This document shows positions 48,213 to 60,505 of a stretch of 64,000 nucleotides of DNA, one piece after another. How positions within the stretch are numbered: the first letter of the stretch is position 1; every line of letters begins with the position of its first letter. A model generated the notes under the pieces. The model was not told the DNA's origin, made no database searches, and saw only the letters and a list, made by a program, of their open reading frames with translations. This stretch comes from Hofstenia miamia (Eukaryota; Xenacoelomorpha; Acoela). A program made the translations under genes and the position numbers. Location of the stretch: assembly GCA_004352715.1 (NCBI GenBank), contig SCFE01000065.1, positions 843,112-907,111 on the forward strand, given 5' to 3'.

Positions 48213-49726
48213 TAAACAGAAAATGATATTTCTATGTTTGCGTTACTAAATACTCGCTAATTTTTTCAGAACTGTAATTCGCTCATAACCAAATTCTCAT
48301 TTTAACCAAGAAATCTTAAATGTGTAAGGTTAGTGTTGGACGCGACCAAAAAAGCTTGCATGTTATAACCGATTATACGATTAATTTTATGGACACATTG
48401 AAAGACACATGTTTGAGTGTAAATGATTTTAAAATGATCAATTAATATCACCACATGAATAATTAAAAATTTTGTTACAAGTTGAACACAGAACTCTCTC
48501 GCATTACCCAGTGAAACACATTATATATAAGATGGAAACCGACTCCAAATTAATCCAATTATTTACAAATGTATATGTCTGACTCTTGAAGAATAGCACA
48601 ATTTCGATCTCGGTTTGTGTACAGCTACTGTCTTGTATTTAATTGCTGCCTCGATTTTAGTCCACGTCACTCCCATGAAATTTGGCCCTAGTTCTGTACC
48701 AAAATTAAATGTTCATTACATTAATCAAGTTACACAATATTTTAGCTCAGCAAATATTGACTGGGATTGATCCAGTTTAATTTAAAGTTGGTCCCGGTCT
48801 CGCAAAGACCCAGTCCCAGGCTTTTTTTGGGCCCGTTCCAGTAACGATACCGATGTGCAGGACTTCATTATGTAATAAACTAAATTCTAAATTCTATAAC
48901 AAAAAGAGAAAAGCATCACGAGAAGAAAGGAATGAGATTAATTAGAGAACATTGAGTTCATATATTTTGCTCCACCCTACCAACTACAATTACAGCAACA
49001 TCAAGGTGAATTTCATAATTCAGTGCGGAATTCTTAGAAAATTTTCTGAAAACGTGCTACATTAAATGCTAACATAAACTTTATTGAAACGTCCAATATT
49101 CGAAAGCATTGTATAAAGCATACGTTGATTATACAGTTTCGAAAATCAGATGAAATTAACAGCTGTTGTGAATTTTCTCAAATTCGTATGGCTTTCTGCA
49201 GTTCCAATATATATATATAATGTACATTTATTAATACATATATATTGCTAAATTTCAGTAAGAATTTGCTTTATTATATACATGTGTCTAAAAGTGATGA
49301 TACACAGGTTCACTTGTTGGATATATAACTATATATTAATACAATTCTCCAGACTTGAACACGTTTTCAGAGTTCGAAAATGCTGCTTTCACACTCGTTC
49401 TAAACACTTCAAAATACAATACACGTACGTCGTCAAAGTAAATGTATGATACTTTTAATTCGAACTACTTCAACTGTCAATTGACCTCATGCAAAAAACT
49501 GTTGTTGTTCAAAACAAACAATGTCGACTTCCAATAAGAAACAGGAAGTAAACTTCTCAGTAGGCAAAAAAACTTATGTCAAAAAAGTTTCAGTTTTGAA
49601 AAGGGCACACAACGTTCTTTAGTGTAAAGCACACATCATTAGACAAATTGGTCGTAGCGTATATATAAAATAGGTATTACATATAATTATTTAAGAGAAT
49701 GGACAGTTAGTTTATAATTTTATGAG
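45835..49726. other. Intron; (TA)n at 48182-48212, one unassigned ORF
   Basis: The plus-strand frame 46559-46825 (NCFENLLEVNTSLVNLM, SIEKSHRVLLTDSNAYSLII) looks protein-like, perhaps transposon-derived, but I cannot name it. A CCCGCA-type patch lies at 47885-47945 and a GGTCCCGG/GGGCCC-rich patch at 48785-48835. Otherwise plain intron. Confidence 0.4.
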
Positions 49727-50036
49727 GGCGTTATTGCAGATCAGGGACTCTGATATATAAAAATATTGTTCTACGCAACACTGTATATGACGTCTTCTAG
49801 AACGTAAACTTAAATTCTAAATTTTACAATATTTTATAGACCTAAACCCTAACCCAAGTCACAACTTGACGTTTCTTAAACCTAAACCCTATAACCTAAA
49901 CCTAAGACCTAAATTTTTCAATATTTTATAGACCTAAACAATAAATGTTTAAAATTTGATGACGTAAACCCTTAGCATGTTATTTGACGTCACTTCGGCA
50001 TTTAGAAATCAAAGTCCCCTGATCTGCAATAACGCC
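49727..50036. mobile_element. MITE with telomere-like core
   Basis: The left end GGCGTTATTGCAGATCAGGG and the right end cctgatctgcaataacgcc are inverted copies about 27 bp long, followed by a gactttgat-like stretch on both sides. The 310-bp body contains degenerate repeats cctaaaccctaaccc and cctaaacctaagacctaa (49850-49910). No target duplication could be fixed, so the superfamily is open. Confidence 0.75.
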
Positions 50037-50152
50037 TTTTCTCAGAAATATTTGAGATGTTTGCTGGAATTTAAGTTATTTTAAGTGTGAGTTGAAATAT
50101 TGAAAGTTTTGACTTGAAAGTTGGAGAAAATGTTACGGATTATCAAGCGTAC

Positions 50153-50333
50153 CTTTAATAATATTGCGGCAGTAATCACAATGGGTTAGTCTTTTGCATG
50201 AGTGATCTTGGAAGTTATGTGTGCGTTCAGACGCCTCAAACATTGTGTATTTGGGTTGCTGGCGATTCGTTTGTGAGTGAGGATTTGTAGAAAAATGCTC
50301 TTCTGGCCACCAATCGCAATTGAAAAGTGACAA
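50153..50333 (-). CDS. stac: STAC-like gene, exon with first half of C1 zinc finger
   Basis: This 181-nt exon lies between a tgtttag acceptor and a gtacgc donor and starts in phase 0. The first 35 or so residues (from LSLFNCDWWPEEHF) have no recognised domain. The tail SERTHNFQDHSCKRL then THCDYC is the start of a C1 (phorbol-ester/DAG-type) zinc finger: His, 12 residues, Cys-X2-Cys. It ends one base into a Gly codon finished by the exon at 36014. C1 domains bind two zinc ions and usually target membranes; in STAC the C1 contributes to slowing channel inactivation. The SER-H-F-DH lead-in matches the style of STAC C1 domains. Confidence in the domain is high and in the exact upstream residues moderate. 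Confidence 0.85.
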
Positions 50334-51308
50334 CTAAACATCAACCAATCAAATCTTAGTTTACATTTCTGCTTTCGCTAAAATTCTACATTGATCGCGT
50401 CAATAAAATAGTAGAGTAATATGGCTATAAAAATGCGTAATTACGAATATATTCATGCGAACGTAATCACGATTCTTCATTGGCTATTTAAAATCCAAGG
50501 AAACGAAGTTAAATTTCTACGAAACTGAGCATTTTAGATTACTGTTTTGACAAATGTATTCAAATACATAAAATGCTTTACGCAAAATATTGAGAAATGC
50601 GGTGAAGATTAAGTAAAAATATGAATAAAAATGAGTGTACTTAACGGACTTCAACAAGAAACAAGCCTATTGTATACAAGAGGCCAGAAAGACTAAATCG
50701 GCATAACAGAATTATGTGGACAAGGAAAGGCAATGGAGATTAAATAGAAATGAGTTGATTTAACTTAATAAAGGATGAAATTGATTGTGTATAACATAAT
50801 GTGACTTCAACTTGATGCATGATGTCCGAGAAATATATGCTTCTTTTACTCCAACTTTATGTGTCACTATAATTGAAAAACACTAAATTTAAATGAAATT
50901 TCTCTTTTGTTAGAGAAACATTAATATTTACGTTTGTACACCTTCAACCACGATGACAAAAAACAAAGAAAATTCTAAAAAAAATGCTAGTTTCCTCATA
51001 AACCGTTCATATCTCAGATTCAACGTATAACCACAACAAACGACAGGGCTAAATATTGTTAAACTAAGTTTAGACTAAAGGTGATCGTTGTTAGCTATGT
51101 ATAATATTTGTGCAATGCATTGGAAAAAAGTAGCATACAGTAACAAAGCTAACTTTTGCATTGGACTATTTGCAATGCTGTCAAAATTGTTATTAAAGTT
51201 CACATCGTGGGAAATTTATTTATAAACTCTTCACCCCATAGCTAAGCAAATTGTGCCTTTTTCGACCACGAACATGAATAAATCATTTTACAAAGGAGGC
51301 CTAGAACT
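50334..51308. other. Intron, nothing recognised
   Basis: Plain A+T-rich sequence upstream of the first C1 exon. Confidence 0.5.
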
Positions 51309-51553
51309 CAGACTTGTCAAAGAGCCGACATTTCCAAGTTCGGCTCGGTATTTTTTTAAAAATATTGTGCTCAAAGAACTTTTTACACAGCTCTTCCTAT
51401 TATTTAATAAACATTTCTTAAATAAAATAATAGGAAAGGCATACTGACTGCAAAAAATAAGAAAAATCTCCATAATTAAATTAACAAGCAGAACTATAAA
51501 CTTGCTTTGCCTAAAATAGGCTCGTTTTCGGCTCGTTGTATATCAAATACTGT
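51309..51553. mobile_element. hAT-type MITE, family CAGACTTGTC, right end lost
   Basis: It starts CAGACTTGTCAAAGAGCCG and follows the family body (gcatactgactgcaaaaaataag, ggctcgttttcggctcgttg) to tatcaaatactgtg, where it breaks off before the right terminal repeat. It is in the orientation opposite to the copy at 62526. Confidence 0.85.
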
Positions 51554-51718
51554 GGGTAGTTCGGAGATTGCGGATTGCACCCTTGTGATTTTCTTTGTCT
51601 TTAATATTAATTGAAAAATTTTTAAATAAGTCTCCATAAGTTTAAATCTTTCTTGAAGCATGGATGCAAAAAATATGAATAATTTTAAAGCCTACATTGG
51701 AAAACACTTAATTTTCCT

Positions 51719-51743
51719 GTGTCCAGATTTTAGGGACACCCTG
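51719..51743. repeat. Possible mariner-type MITE end
   Basis: The reverse complement reads CAGGGTGTCCCTAAAATCTG, next to TA, as in many arthropod mariner-like MITEs. The opposite end was not found. Confidence 0.35.
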
Positions 51744-52745
51744 TAGTGTTAACTTTGCTTCAATGAAAAATGCAATTTTTCACATACCTGAAGCCCTCAC
51801 CAGCAACAACTAGTGTTAACTACTTTGTTTTCTGTCAATAGACATACAAATGATATAAAACAGGAGAATATTTTCTATTCAATGTTGTTTCCAGATTTCA
51901 GATATCTTTGTTATTTATTGAGTTATGAACGTTTAATGAATCATTATAGAGAGAATCTGAAAATTGTAACGAATGTGTGGATAGTTTAGGATTAATTTAC
52001 ACTTTCACAAAATTTTCTCTTAAGTAAGATCTGATATAATTTCTCTGGATTAAACTCAAGAAAATCTACTAAAGATTAGGATATGTAGAATCCCTAGATT
52101 TTAAATTGATTAGCATAAGGTATTTAACCAATAACAAAAATCCCATTTCAAAATCTTTTTACTTTGTCCATTGGTGCAAAAATTAATCTTTAATAACTAA
52201 ATCAAGAAGCAGGAGAATGGCAAAAGACGATTGGCAGTTGACCCCATTCTCCTCGTAATCATTAGTGCATTCTCGATATCTCCCTTCCTCATCTCAATTT
52301 CTACTAGTGAATATTCGTGGACTATTGAAATTTCTTAATAGAAAAAACTCTTCCAATACTTTAGTTTTGTTCTATCCGAACATACTCCTAATTATGGCTT
52401 ACTAATGAAGTGAATGATATTGACCTTCTTTTTCTTAACCAAAGTTACAACTCTCATATAATTACTGTCACAAGCTCATACAAATGTCATTACACTCCCA
52501 TTTGCTGTACTTAACTATACGTCAAACCTTCTGAATCGTTTATAAATACATATTCATTCCGCTTAGGTAATTATGAAAAGCTCTCGCATTTGGCCATTAC
52601 GTTCATATTACAAATCTGGGAAAAGACTAAACGATAGAATGCTACCATTTCACATGTCATCTCATTCTATTCATTCATTCAATAAAAATTAGTTTAGCAA
52701 GTGTAAGATAAATCAAAGCGGGTCTCATCATTCAAAAACAAAAAC
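51744..52745. other. Intron, nothing recognised
   Basis: No ORF or repeat end. The next element begins near 52.7 kb. Confidence 0.45.
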
Positions 52746-54587
52746 GTGATCCCTAAGCTGAAGCGCTTAGTAATCCCCTCAGATAAATCTCTTGAGACTG
52801 GCAAATACAGTTTATGGAATAATTTCAAAAAAAATTCAAGCTTAATGACGTATTTCAAAAACTGTGATCCAAAGCCGGTTTACCTAAAACAGTGTATTGA
52901 AAGAAAAAACCATCACATAGTTTTCAAGATATAACCGAAAAATTTAATGATTACTTCTCCTGGGTGTTCTGGTCCACTACTGATTTTGATCCAATGCATA
53001 AAGGTCTAACTCAAATTACTCTACCTGAATATTCAGCTATACCACACTTGGACATCGAATTGAATAAAATAAACGAATACATTTCAAACGATTCGCGTTC
53101 TATATTTATGAGAAACGATGAGATTCCTCTCCCTATTTTAAATTGTTGGTCCTTCAATCACCCCATTTATCCACAGTTTGTTTATAAGTATTCTTAACAC
53201 TATAAGTACCATTACTCCTTGTGATTCATTTTACATGTAGCATTTAAATTAAAAAATTATGTAAAAGAATGAAAAAAATTTACTTATGGAAATTCAAAGA
53301 GATTATCAATATTTTTGGAGGTGTATATACCTGCTGTTGTTTTTAATGAATGCATATGCAAGTAAACAAAATTGTAATTTGAGTCAATTTTGACACATTT
53401 GGTACTTCTAGTGTTAAATTCACAAAATTCCCAGATATCTGAAAACCGACAATAATTACTCCAATTTATAAAAACCTAGATCGAAACCAGACATTACCTG
53501 TTAAATACCTGAAAGTATTCTGCCAAAAAATAGTTTTTATTAAAAAAATGTATTTTCGATGTTATCTATCCATTACTGTAGTTATACCAACAACAAGGTT
53601 TTCGAAAAATGCCATCGACTACTTTCGATACAGTTTACCATATGAAGTTATTCGCTTCGATTACGACTTTGGTAATTCATTCGAATCATATATGTCCAAA
53701 ATGAGACATCCAGTAAAAGCCAATAACGTTGTGTTTTCATCATTAGAGTTACAATGCGAATTTCTTCAAGGCTCTATCTTGGGCTTGCTCCAGTTCTTGA
53801 TTTATGTAAATAATCTTCTCCAACACAGGGTTGAATAGTTATTATTACATAGATTTCTATTTGCGGATGTTAAAGCTTAAATTTCTGTTTGAAAAACTCT
53901 TCAATTGAGCCGATAAAAATTTGATGACGCTTAATGTATGTAAAACAAAATGAATTCCTTTCTTGTTTCGAAGAAATGCATCCCTGAGAACAAAATGTTA
54001 CCTAAGCACAACTCTCTGACTTTAAAAAAACACTGTCAAAAACATAGTCATTATCGAACTACATACAACGAAGTTTACAAGAGCCAATAAAGCTATGGTG
54101 CACATAAAATGCTGCACACCATATAGTTTATCGAACTCATAGTTTATCTGGACTCATATCAAGCGTGTGCAATGTGAAACATACGGTGTGGTTCAAACAA
54201 CCGGCTACTTGCTTAAACTTGAAATGTTTTACAAGAGGCAATTGTTCTGGATGCATGACAACTGCGATGCAGATTTTTACTCACACTTTAATGTCTCACC
54301 TATACGTTATTTGCTTCAATATAGAGGCATATTATTCCTTCATAACATACTAAATGGAGGATTATGTCAAGTTTCTAGGTAAAGCAGAGTCAACCAAAAG
54401 GAAGAACTACATCAAATTGCGTCAGCAAGCTGAAAATGTTGGACAAAGAATTCTTCAAACAGTGCATAAAATCCGTCGATATGGAATTTCCATAGTAAGT
54501 GATTCAAGCAGTTTGAAACATGATTTAAAACAATTATTCTCAGAGACAAGTACGCTTCATTATCGAATAGATCCAGTAGATCTGTAG
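52746..54587 (+). pseudogene. LINE ORF2 (RT), decayed but near full RT length
   Basis: Plus-strand frames in order: LWNNFKKNSSLMTYFKNCDP and ERKNHHIVFKI, FNDYFSWVF, RNDEIPLPILNCWSFNHPI (52.75-53.2 kb), then FSKNAIDYFRYSLPYEVIRF, SSLELQCEFLQGSILGLLQF and LIYVNNLLQH (53.58-53.83 kb), where [20 protein letters not shown] is the family pattern. Next come the F-A-D-D-like remnant LFADV at about 53.86 kb, KLEMFYKRQLFWMH (54.2 kb) and SSSLKHDLKQLFSE near the stop at 54585. So linker, palm, thumb and C-terminus survive in order. Four or more frameshifts make it inactive. Type: CR1/L2-like. Confidence 0.75.
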
Positions 54588-55334
54588 TCAAAGCAGATCA
54601 CTTTTGTAGTATATAGATAAAACCAATTGTTATTACTATTGAAGACTGTGAACCTACTCCAACTGTGTATACTTCAATGGTAATTATATGAAATAAAATA
54701 AAGGCAATTGGCCTAAGCCCAGTTTGAATCAAGTTTACATATGCACTCAAGCAAACGATGTCAAAACAGCATATGGTTAGCAAGCGATGAATCCACATTC
54801 AAATCAATTCCAAGAATTTGCTTGGAAAGCAAAATATGACGTACCATGGGCTTTTACGTCTTTCGACGTACTAAACAACTTACAATATATAACATGAGCC
54901 CAAATTACGGAAGATTAATGGATACTGAACACCGAACTATGATTATTGATCATTACGGCAAAAAGGCAATTTACTATACTACACTAGGCCATCGAGTGTG
55001 AACCACATGAACTTCTTTGAAAAACAAAGCTACTAAACTTCCTTTTTTCTCAGATAATTAAATACAGAATATGTTGGCAATTGTGAAAGATCGCATTCAG
55101 AATGACAACTATAAATATTTGTGGAAGCAGTGGAAACGAGTTTTACGACAAAAATAAAAAGCTAGTGAAATGCGTTCACATATAAATGCGGTTATCAAAA
55201 ACCAAGAACATTCTTCAAATGGCATGTATATTAGCACGGAAAATTGATACTTAGTTCCCGATTGTTTCATATACATCTGAAATTTTGATTCTATCATTAA
55301 TTCTTGCATTAATTTTCAATAATCAGGTATACGT
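54588..55334. other. Intron, nothing recognised
   Basis: The first 100 bases may be the 3' untranslated part of the LINE before it (gaaataaaataaaggcaatt at 54688). No tail is obvious. Confidence 0.4.
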
Positions 55335-55560
55335 TAGAGATGAGCGCGGTAAAGGTTTTTTGCAAATATTGCCACCGCAGAGAAAAAAACTTAGTTTTGT
55401 TTCAGAAACAGTTCTTTGAAAAATATTTAGAGATTTTGAATCTTAAGAGAAAAAAGTTATCAGTATAACTTTTATGCCACCGCAAATTGTCAATTCTACC
55501 GCTAACCACCGCAATTGTGTAAATCGCTATCGCGGTATTACCGCACCGCGCTTATCTCTA
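55335..55560. mobile_element. hAT-type MITE with TAGAGATGAGCGCGGT ends
   Basis: A 226-bp element with terminal repeats TAGAGATGAGCGCGGT and ACCGCGCTTATCTCTA and a perfect octamer duplication gtatacgt (55327-55334, 55561-55568). Subterminal accgc/gcggt motifs recur. TAGAGATG-type ends and an 8-bp duplication fit hAT. Confidence 0.9.
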
Positions 55561-55568
55561 GTATACGT

Positions 55569-56838
55569 TTTTTCAAAATTTGACAATCAAAATTTGGTTT
55601 GGAAAAATTCTCAAAATATCCTATAACTTAGCATTCAATCAAAGCGGTATGTCGTATATATTAAGAACTACTTTTGTAAATACGCGCTGAGCCAATTTCA
55701 AATGTCTTGAGGCCAGCTGTCGACATAAGATTGAGATTTTGATATTGCATGTAACTAAATGTTAGCAATGGATAATATTGCTTTAGTTGGTTGAGCGTAA
55801 ACATGTTATAAGTGGTTAACTACATGTATGTGAGATTGTTTTCAGTCTGGTTGTTAAATGAACGAGGCGAGGCGAAATAAATGAGTTTCTAGTGAAGCAT
55901 GAATAATAGAGGAGAAAGCAGTTAATTCAGAGGCATAGTGTTAAATTCACTGGCGTGTAAATGACAAATGAAATAAAGTCGAAAGTATCCTTCAAATCCA
56001 GCCATTCCACACAGCTGACTTATCAACTGCAAACACAATCAAAGCAACTACCAAACAATTTAGTACAACTGTTCAAATTCAAACACCTCTCCACCAACAT
56101 TAACTGTTTACTAATGTTTTTAAATAAGTTTACAATTTAACGTTCACTGATATGTTTACTATCAACACCATCTCGTGTTCAATACGAGTGAAATAGAATT
56201 TCACGGTATTGTCGGCAATTTGGTAACTTGATGAAGTACTTGAAGAAAAATGTAGTCGAAACCGCATAGTACTAACCAGATATTAATGAAATAACTAAGT
56301 TCTTCTACAAAAAACACAAAATCAAAGCGTTCATATAAATAAAAAATAATTTTTTTTATTAATTTTAATGGATTTATAATAAATGTCTCTAACATTCAAA
56401 ATTATAGAGAAAATAAAGTTTACAAATTTTTTTTAAAATTTCGAAATAATCGTACCTATCAATTGTAAGAACTATAACTAACTCTTGCAAAATATTCTCC
56501 AACTTTATAGTGGTAAATTTATTCCGTTATGATGTACCGCATATTTATACTTGTACCATAAAAAATAGAAAAATTAATATTGTGTCTATAATATACAACG
56601 TTAAAATTTTATTGAGGAAAAGTTACTAGAAACGTGTGGTGCCACTTTATTTGAACACAAAGATAATGAACTTGATGGATATATTATTTTGAACACATTT
56701 CAATCCAAATCAAAAACATTGCGCAATGATGTTACATCAAGAATATGAGTAGAAAAAGTTTCATGGTCTTTCACAATATACATCGCTTTTCTTCTGACTG
56801 AAACGCATGAAAAGTGGTAACGAAATGTACTTCCAATA
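55569..56838. other. Intron, nothing recognised
   Basis: A+T-rich. No exon or element end. Confidence 0.5.
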
Positions 56839-57222
56839 CATTAAAAGTTGGAGGTGCTATTAGGGTCTGAACTGTGCCTCGCAGCCTTTTGTATCTGTGT
56901 GCTTATATTTAAAGTTGTCTGAAGTAAGGCTTCTATATTTTTTCCAAAATTTTTCAGATCAGTATGCAATTCGTCTAATGAACCATCCAACTTTCTAACA
57001 CCCATTTGCAAATCGGAGACTTTTTCTTGAACACTTTGCATTGCCACGTATTTGAAACCGCGCTCGAACAGCAATGTAGTTCACACTTCCCTTAACACGT
57101 CTTAAACAATTGATGCTGACAGGTATTTGTAATTCAGTGATGCTAGTGTACCAATAACGCATGCCACCGCATACATTCAATTCTGACGAATTCGAATAGT
57201 GCAATATACTCATATTCGCCAT
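56839..57222 (-). pseudogene. Intronic coiled-coil ORF, one frameshift, family unknown
   Basis: From an ATG at 57222 the minus strand reads MANMSILHYSNSSELNV, MRYWYTSITELQIPVSINC and LRRVKGSVNYIA. Within about 60 codons the match moves to the next frame: LLFERGFKYVAMQSVQEKVS, DLQMGVRKLDGSLDELHTDL, KNFGKNIEALLQTTLNIST and QIQKAARHSSDPNS, with stop near 56839. The second part is a convincing heptad coiled coil of about 55 residues. Total about 125 codons without an intron. One missing or extra base near 57070 separates the halves. It could be a recent retrocopy of a small coiled-coil protein, a real single-exon gene with a sequencing error, or an alternative exon of the host gene on the same strand. 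Confidence 0.5.
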
Positions 57223-57811
57223 ACTAGAGAGATTTGAAGAGAATATAACTTTACGTTATAACTAAATTCAAGGCGTTCAAGAACTTGGCCGTTATTATAG
57301 CCCCAAAATTTCTTACAAAGTTAAAAACTTGAATTAAATATATATAGAATATGTTCAATCAACACTTCTCCATTTAAAAATTAATACACTATAGAAATTT
57401 ATATAAATCTCATTGAAAGCCCAAAAATGATTTACATAAAAGTATGATTATGCAAAGTCCATTGCTGGAATGAGACCTCGTAATCGACGACCTATAGAAA
57501 GTGCAAGTTTTTGGAGAAAAAGAAACCTAATACCTGATTTCAGATATTTCGTATTGTTTCTTTCACTCCCATCATTTATTTTTCAATAACAAACAGAAAC
57601 TGAGTTTTCAACATTAAAAAAGTGAATTGAACATTTGCAAAAAAAAGCTTTAAAAATGTTAGACCATTCACTTATCTGTACACCGAGACTTAAAGTGGGG
57701 TTACAACCAATTAAGAAGGCAACAATAGACGACAAAGTTGTTAAAATAATCACTTAAACTATTAACAGTCATATTTAAAAAAATTTTTTTTTTAACAATT
57801 TAACAATATAC
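57223..57811. other. Intron, nothing recognised
   Basis: A+T-rich stretch between the coiled-coil ORF and the exon at 57812. Confidence 0.5.
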
Positions 57812-57923
57812 CTGAGCTTTGCAAGCGGCAAGTTGACAGGTAAGTTCACGGATTTCCTGTTGTTTGTCGTTGATATCTTCGACCATATCATCCTGAGACT
57901 GGTTGATGACATTTTCCGGGGGG
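57812..57923 (-). CDS. stac: STAC-like gene, coiled-coil exon
   Basis: This 112-nt exon lies between a gatttag acceptor and a gtatatt donor. It takes two bases from the previous exon (AG plus C gives Ser) and then encodes 37 residues starting PPENVINQ and ending CQLAACKAQ. The part from DDMVEDIND to the end has heptad-like spacing and many Glu, Lys and Gln. With the previous exon this makes helix, Pro-Pro break, helix, which resembles an antiparallel HR1-type hairpin; that resemblance is inference. It ends in phase 0, matching the start of the C1 exon at 50333. The phase agreement of three successive exons is the main support that it is coding. Confidence 0.7.
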
Positions 57924-58533
57924 CTAAATCAAATTAACAGTCGCACATAATCGTTATTAAAAAAATCCCATCTAGATCATATACGTACATGTATATCTCA
58001 ACCACACGCTCCACATATAGAAAAATTTCATGTTGATCCTAATTTGGTAAAAACCCAAAGAAAACAGGCCAAAAGGGTAGACTCTAAGACGAATAATTAC
58101 TTCATCAAAATCAGAAAGCGACAATGAACTACGAGTATTAGTCTATGCGCCAGTCATTTTGGGTACCACATTGAAGACGAAGGGAGATTTTTAGATTGTT
58201 TCAGGCATTTAAAATGTGTGATAACCTCGCATAACTATATGCCAAATATATTATTTTTTCCCCTTAGCATTGGGTGTGAGGGGAAATTCGAATTTTGCGC
58301 AAAGCTTTTTGGATCTATAATATATTATATATAAAAATTGCTTAAGAGTAAACTTTACCCTATCAATTTTCGAAAATTACGAATTTTGCACATTAAACTT
58401 CGGCAAACTTTAAAAGATTTAAGAATGCGAAAAAATTTAAAAATTGACTGTGACCTTCCAAATATAGTTTACTCTACCAATAAACTTCAAATTATATATT
58501 TCCAATTCCAACCCCTTTAATATTAAAGCTACT
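57924..58533. other. Intron, nothing recognised
   Basis: No ORF or repeat end of note. Confidence 0.5.
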
Positions 58534-58775
58534 CAGGGGCGTACCAAGGATTTTCTGACGGGGGGACATCATTGTTATTCCCTAATGCGGGGCAAAGCCC
58601 CGGGAAAATTTTTGAAAATATTGAGAAATTAGACCCTAAAAATGCATTTCACGATCCAGGATTTTAAATTTTTCAATTTTTTACGAAATTTTTTTGATTT
58701 ATCCAGTCAAAATTAAATTTTGACACCTGACAGGTGGGGGACATTCCACCATGTCCCCCCTTGGGTACGCCACTG
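58534..58775. mobile_element. hAT-type MITE with CAGNGGCGTACC ends
   Basis: A 242-bp element whose left end CAGGGGCGTACCAAGGATTT pairs with the right end, in reverse complement CAGTGGCGTACCCAAGGGGG. Perfect octamer duplication aagctact (58526-58533, 58776-58783). Internal gcggggcaaagccccg hairpin. CAGTGGCGTA is one of the commonest hAT termini in animals. Confidence 0.9.
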
Positions 58776-58783
58776 AAGCTACT

Positions 58784-60166
58784 AATGTTTTGACATTTAG
58801 TCTAAAATTCTATCTCGAAAAGATCTACCGAACGGTTCATAGAATGCCAAGGTAACATCATTCTTATGATTTTTATAGAATCGAGAAATGCATACTTGCA
58901 ATCTTGTCCAATTTTACTCAAAAAACATTGATTTCAAGAGATAAAAACAATTTTCTTCAACCGTATTAGGAAATCCTGCGATGTAAGCACATGGGTATAT
59001 GTTCTCCTTTGAACATTTGCCATAAAAATGATTCCTGTGGACAAAGTACATGAAAATATTATTTTTTCAATAAGAAATTCGATTTTTGAAAAAATTACAA
59101 TTCTTCCCAACTACCCTATTTTAGTTAAGGAGACCGAGGTGGACCAAGTTAAGAAAAATTATCAAAAGCAAAAAACATTGCTATCAAGAAACTATTTCAA
59201 GAACCTCAACATCATTCTGATTTTAAATACTATTAAAATTTACATTCTAATTTTAATCCAATTCAATAAATAATGGTTGTGTAATAATATATTGAGCTCA
59301 TATCATTATCTTTCCAGTTAAGATATGGAAGAATCCAAAAGTTGTTTTAGTGTATTGACCTCTAAATAAAATAAACAATGGCAAAAAGGATTCCATAAAA
59401 TGATGAAATTATCCATTTTAAGACCCAAAATGTAGAAACATATATTTATATCATCAATATTCATATTGTTTTTAATGGGTTTGAATCACTCATTAGGTAG
59501 AAAATAAATCAGAATTCCTAATAAATGAGAAAAAATTTCCAGTATATTTTTCAACATTTTTTATATTTTATCTTTGGAAATAACTGTTAACTATGTATTT
59601 GGCATGTTGATATGCAAGGCTACCAAAATTTACGTGTTCGATGCACTTATATAATACCTAAAATAATAGGGAGGCTTCGTCCTAAATTTGGTACAGACTT
59701 GACAAATTGGGTTCATTTACTATTTAATGACGGTTCATGACATGAAACAGCACAAAATCATTGTAGTACATGAATGTGTTGATTTCTATAAAATACATAT
59801 TGCGAAAATGCGTAAAAAATTGGGTTTCTTGAAAAAAAATCAGTCGAAAATTGAAGTCTGTTTAACATTTTAAGTTCAATCATGCAAAGACATATTAAAG
59901 ACAACTCGGATTATTATTGTCTCAGGTAATTATACCTAAGGGACAACCGTTTTCTTAAAGAGTGACTTTGATGTGTATGTATATAAGAGACTCATATTGA
60001 GGTGAACTACATTTGTACCAAGGTTCATAATAATAGAACCAATAGAAATTTTACGGATATATTATTGTTAAAGGGCGTGGTTACTATAAAATAGTTTTCC
60101 TTAACCCTTCAAAAAATATTAAACAGATCCAAGCAACATAAAACAAACATAAACGAACATAAATAT
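58784..60166. other. Intron, nothing recognised
   Basis: A plus-strand ORF at 59028-59273 is A+T-biased and probably chance. Confidence 0.45.
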
Positions 60167-60194
60167 TTACAATTCAAATAACACAAACTGTGAN

Positions 60195-60474
60195 GTTATA
60201 GCAGCTTTTTGAATGCTTTTAATTCTAAATATCTATGCAGTTTTGAATTTTTTTTAATGAAATAGCAATTACTCGCAGATAGAGCATTTGAAATCAAGAT
60301 GGAGCTTGAACGTAATGACATCCGAAAACTGATTTTCTACTGTTGGAAGCGAGGTTTGAGCTCCAGAGATGCTGCAAAAGAAATGTGTTCAGCCTTAGGT
60401 GACAATATTGTCTCGGAAAGAACATGTCGAACATGGATGAGCTTTGTTTGGAAAAAACTTATCTGACAACCCTA
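60195..60474 (+). mobile_element. Truncated mariner: HTH domain joined to 3' terminal repeat
   Basis: An ATG at 60299 opens MELERNDIRKLIFYCWKRGL, SSRDAAKEMCSALGDNIVSE and RTCRTWMSFVWKKLI with stop at about 60464. This matches the first helix-turn-helix of mariner transposases (IR--mLy-F-kG--a-eaa--Ic-vyGe----eRT---Wf). Right after W-M-S the coding sequence jumps into the terminal repeat: the reverse complement of the end is TAGGGTTGTCAGATAAGTTT, a mariner TIR, followed by the TA duplication at 60475-60476. Most of the transposase, including the DDD catalytic domain, is deleted. The left terminal repeat is hidden by the N at 60194. It could still act as a non-autonomous element if both repeats exist. 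Confidence 0.85.
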
Positions 60475-60505
60475 TATTTACAATTCAAATAACACAAACT
60501 GTGAA

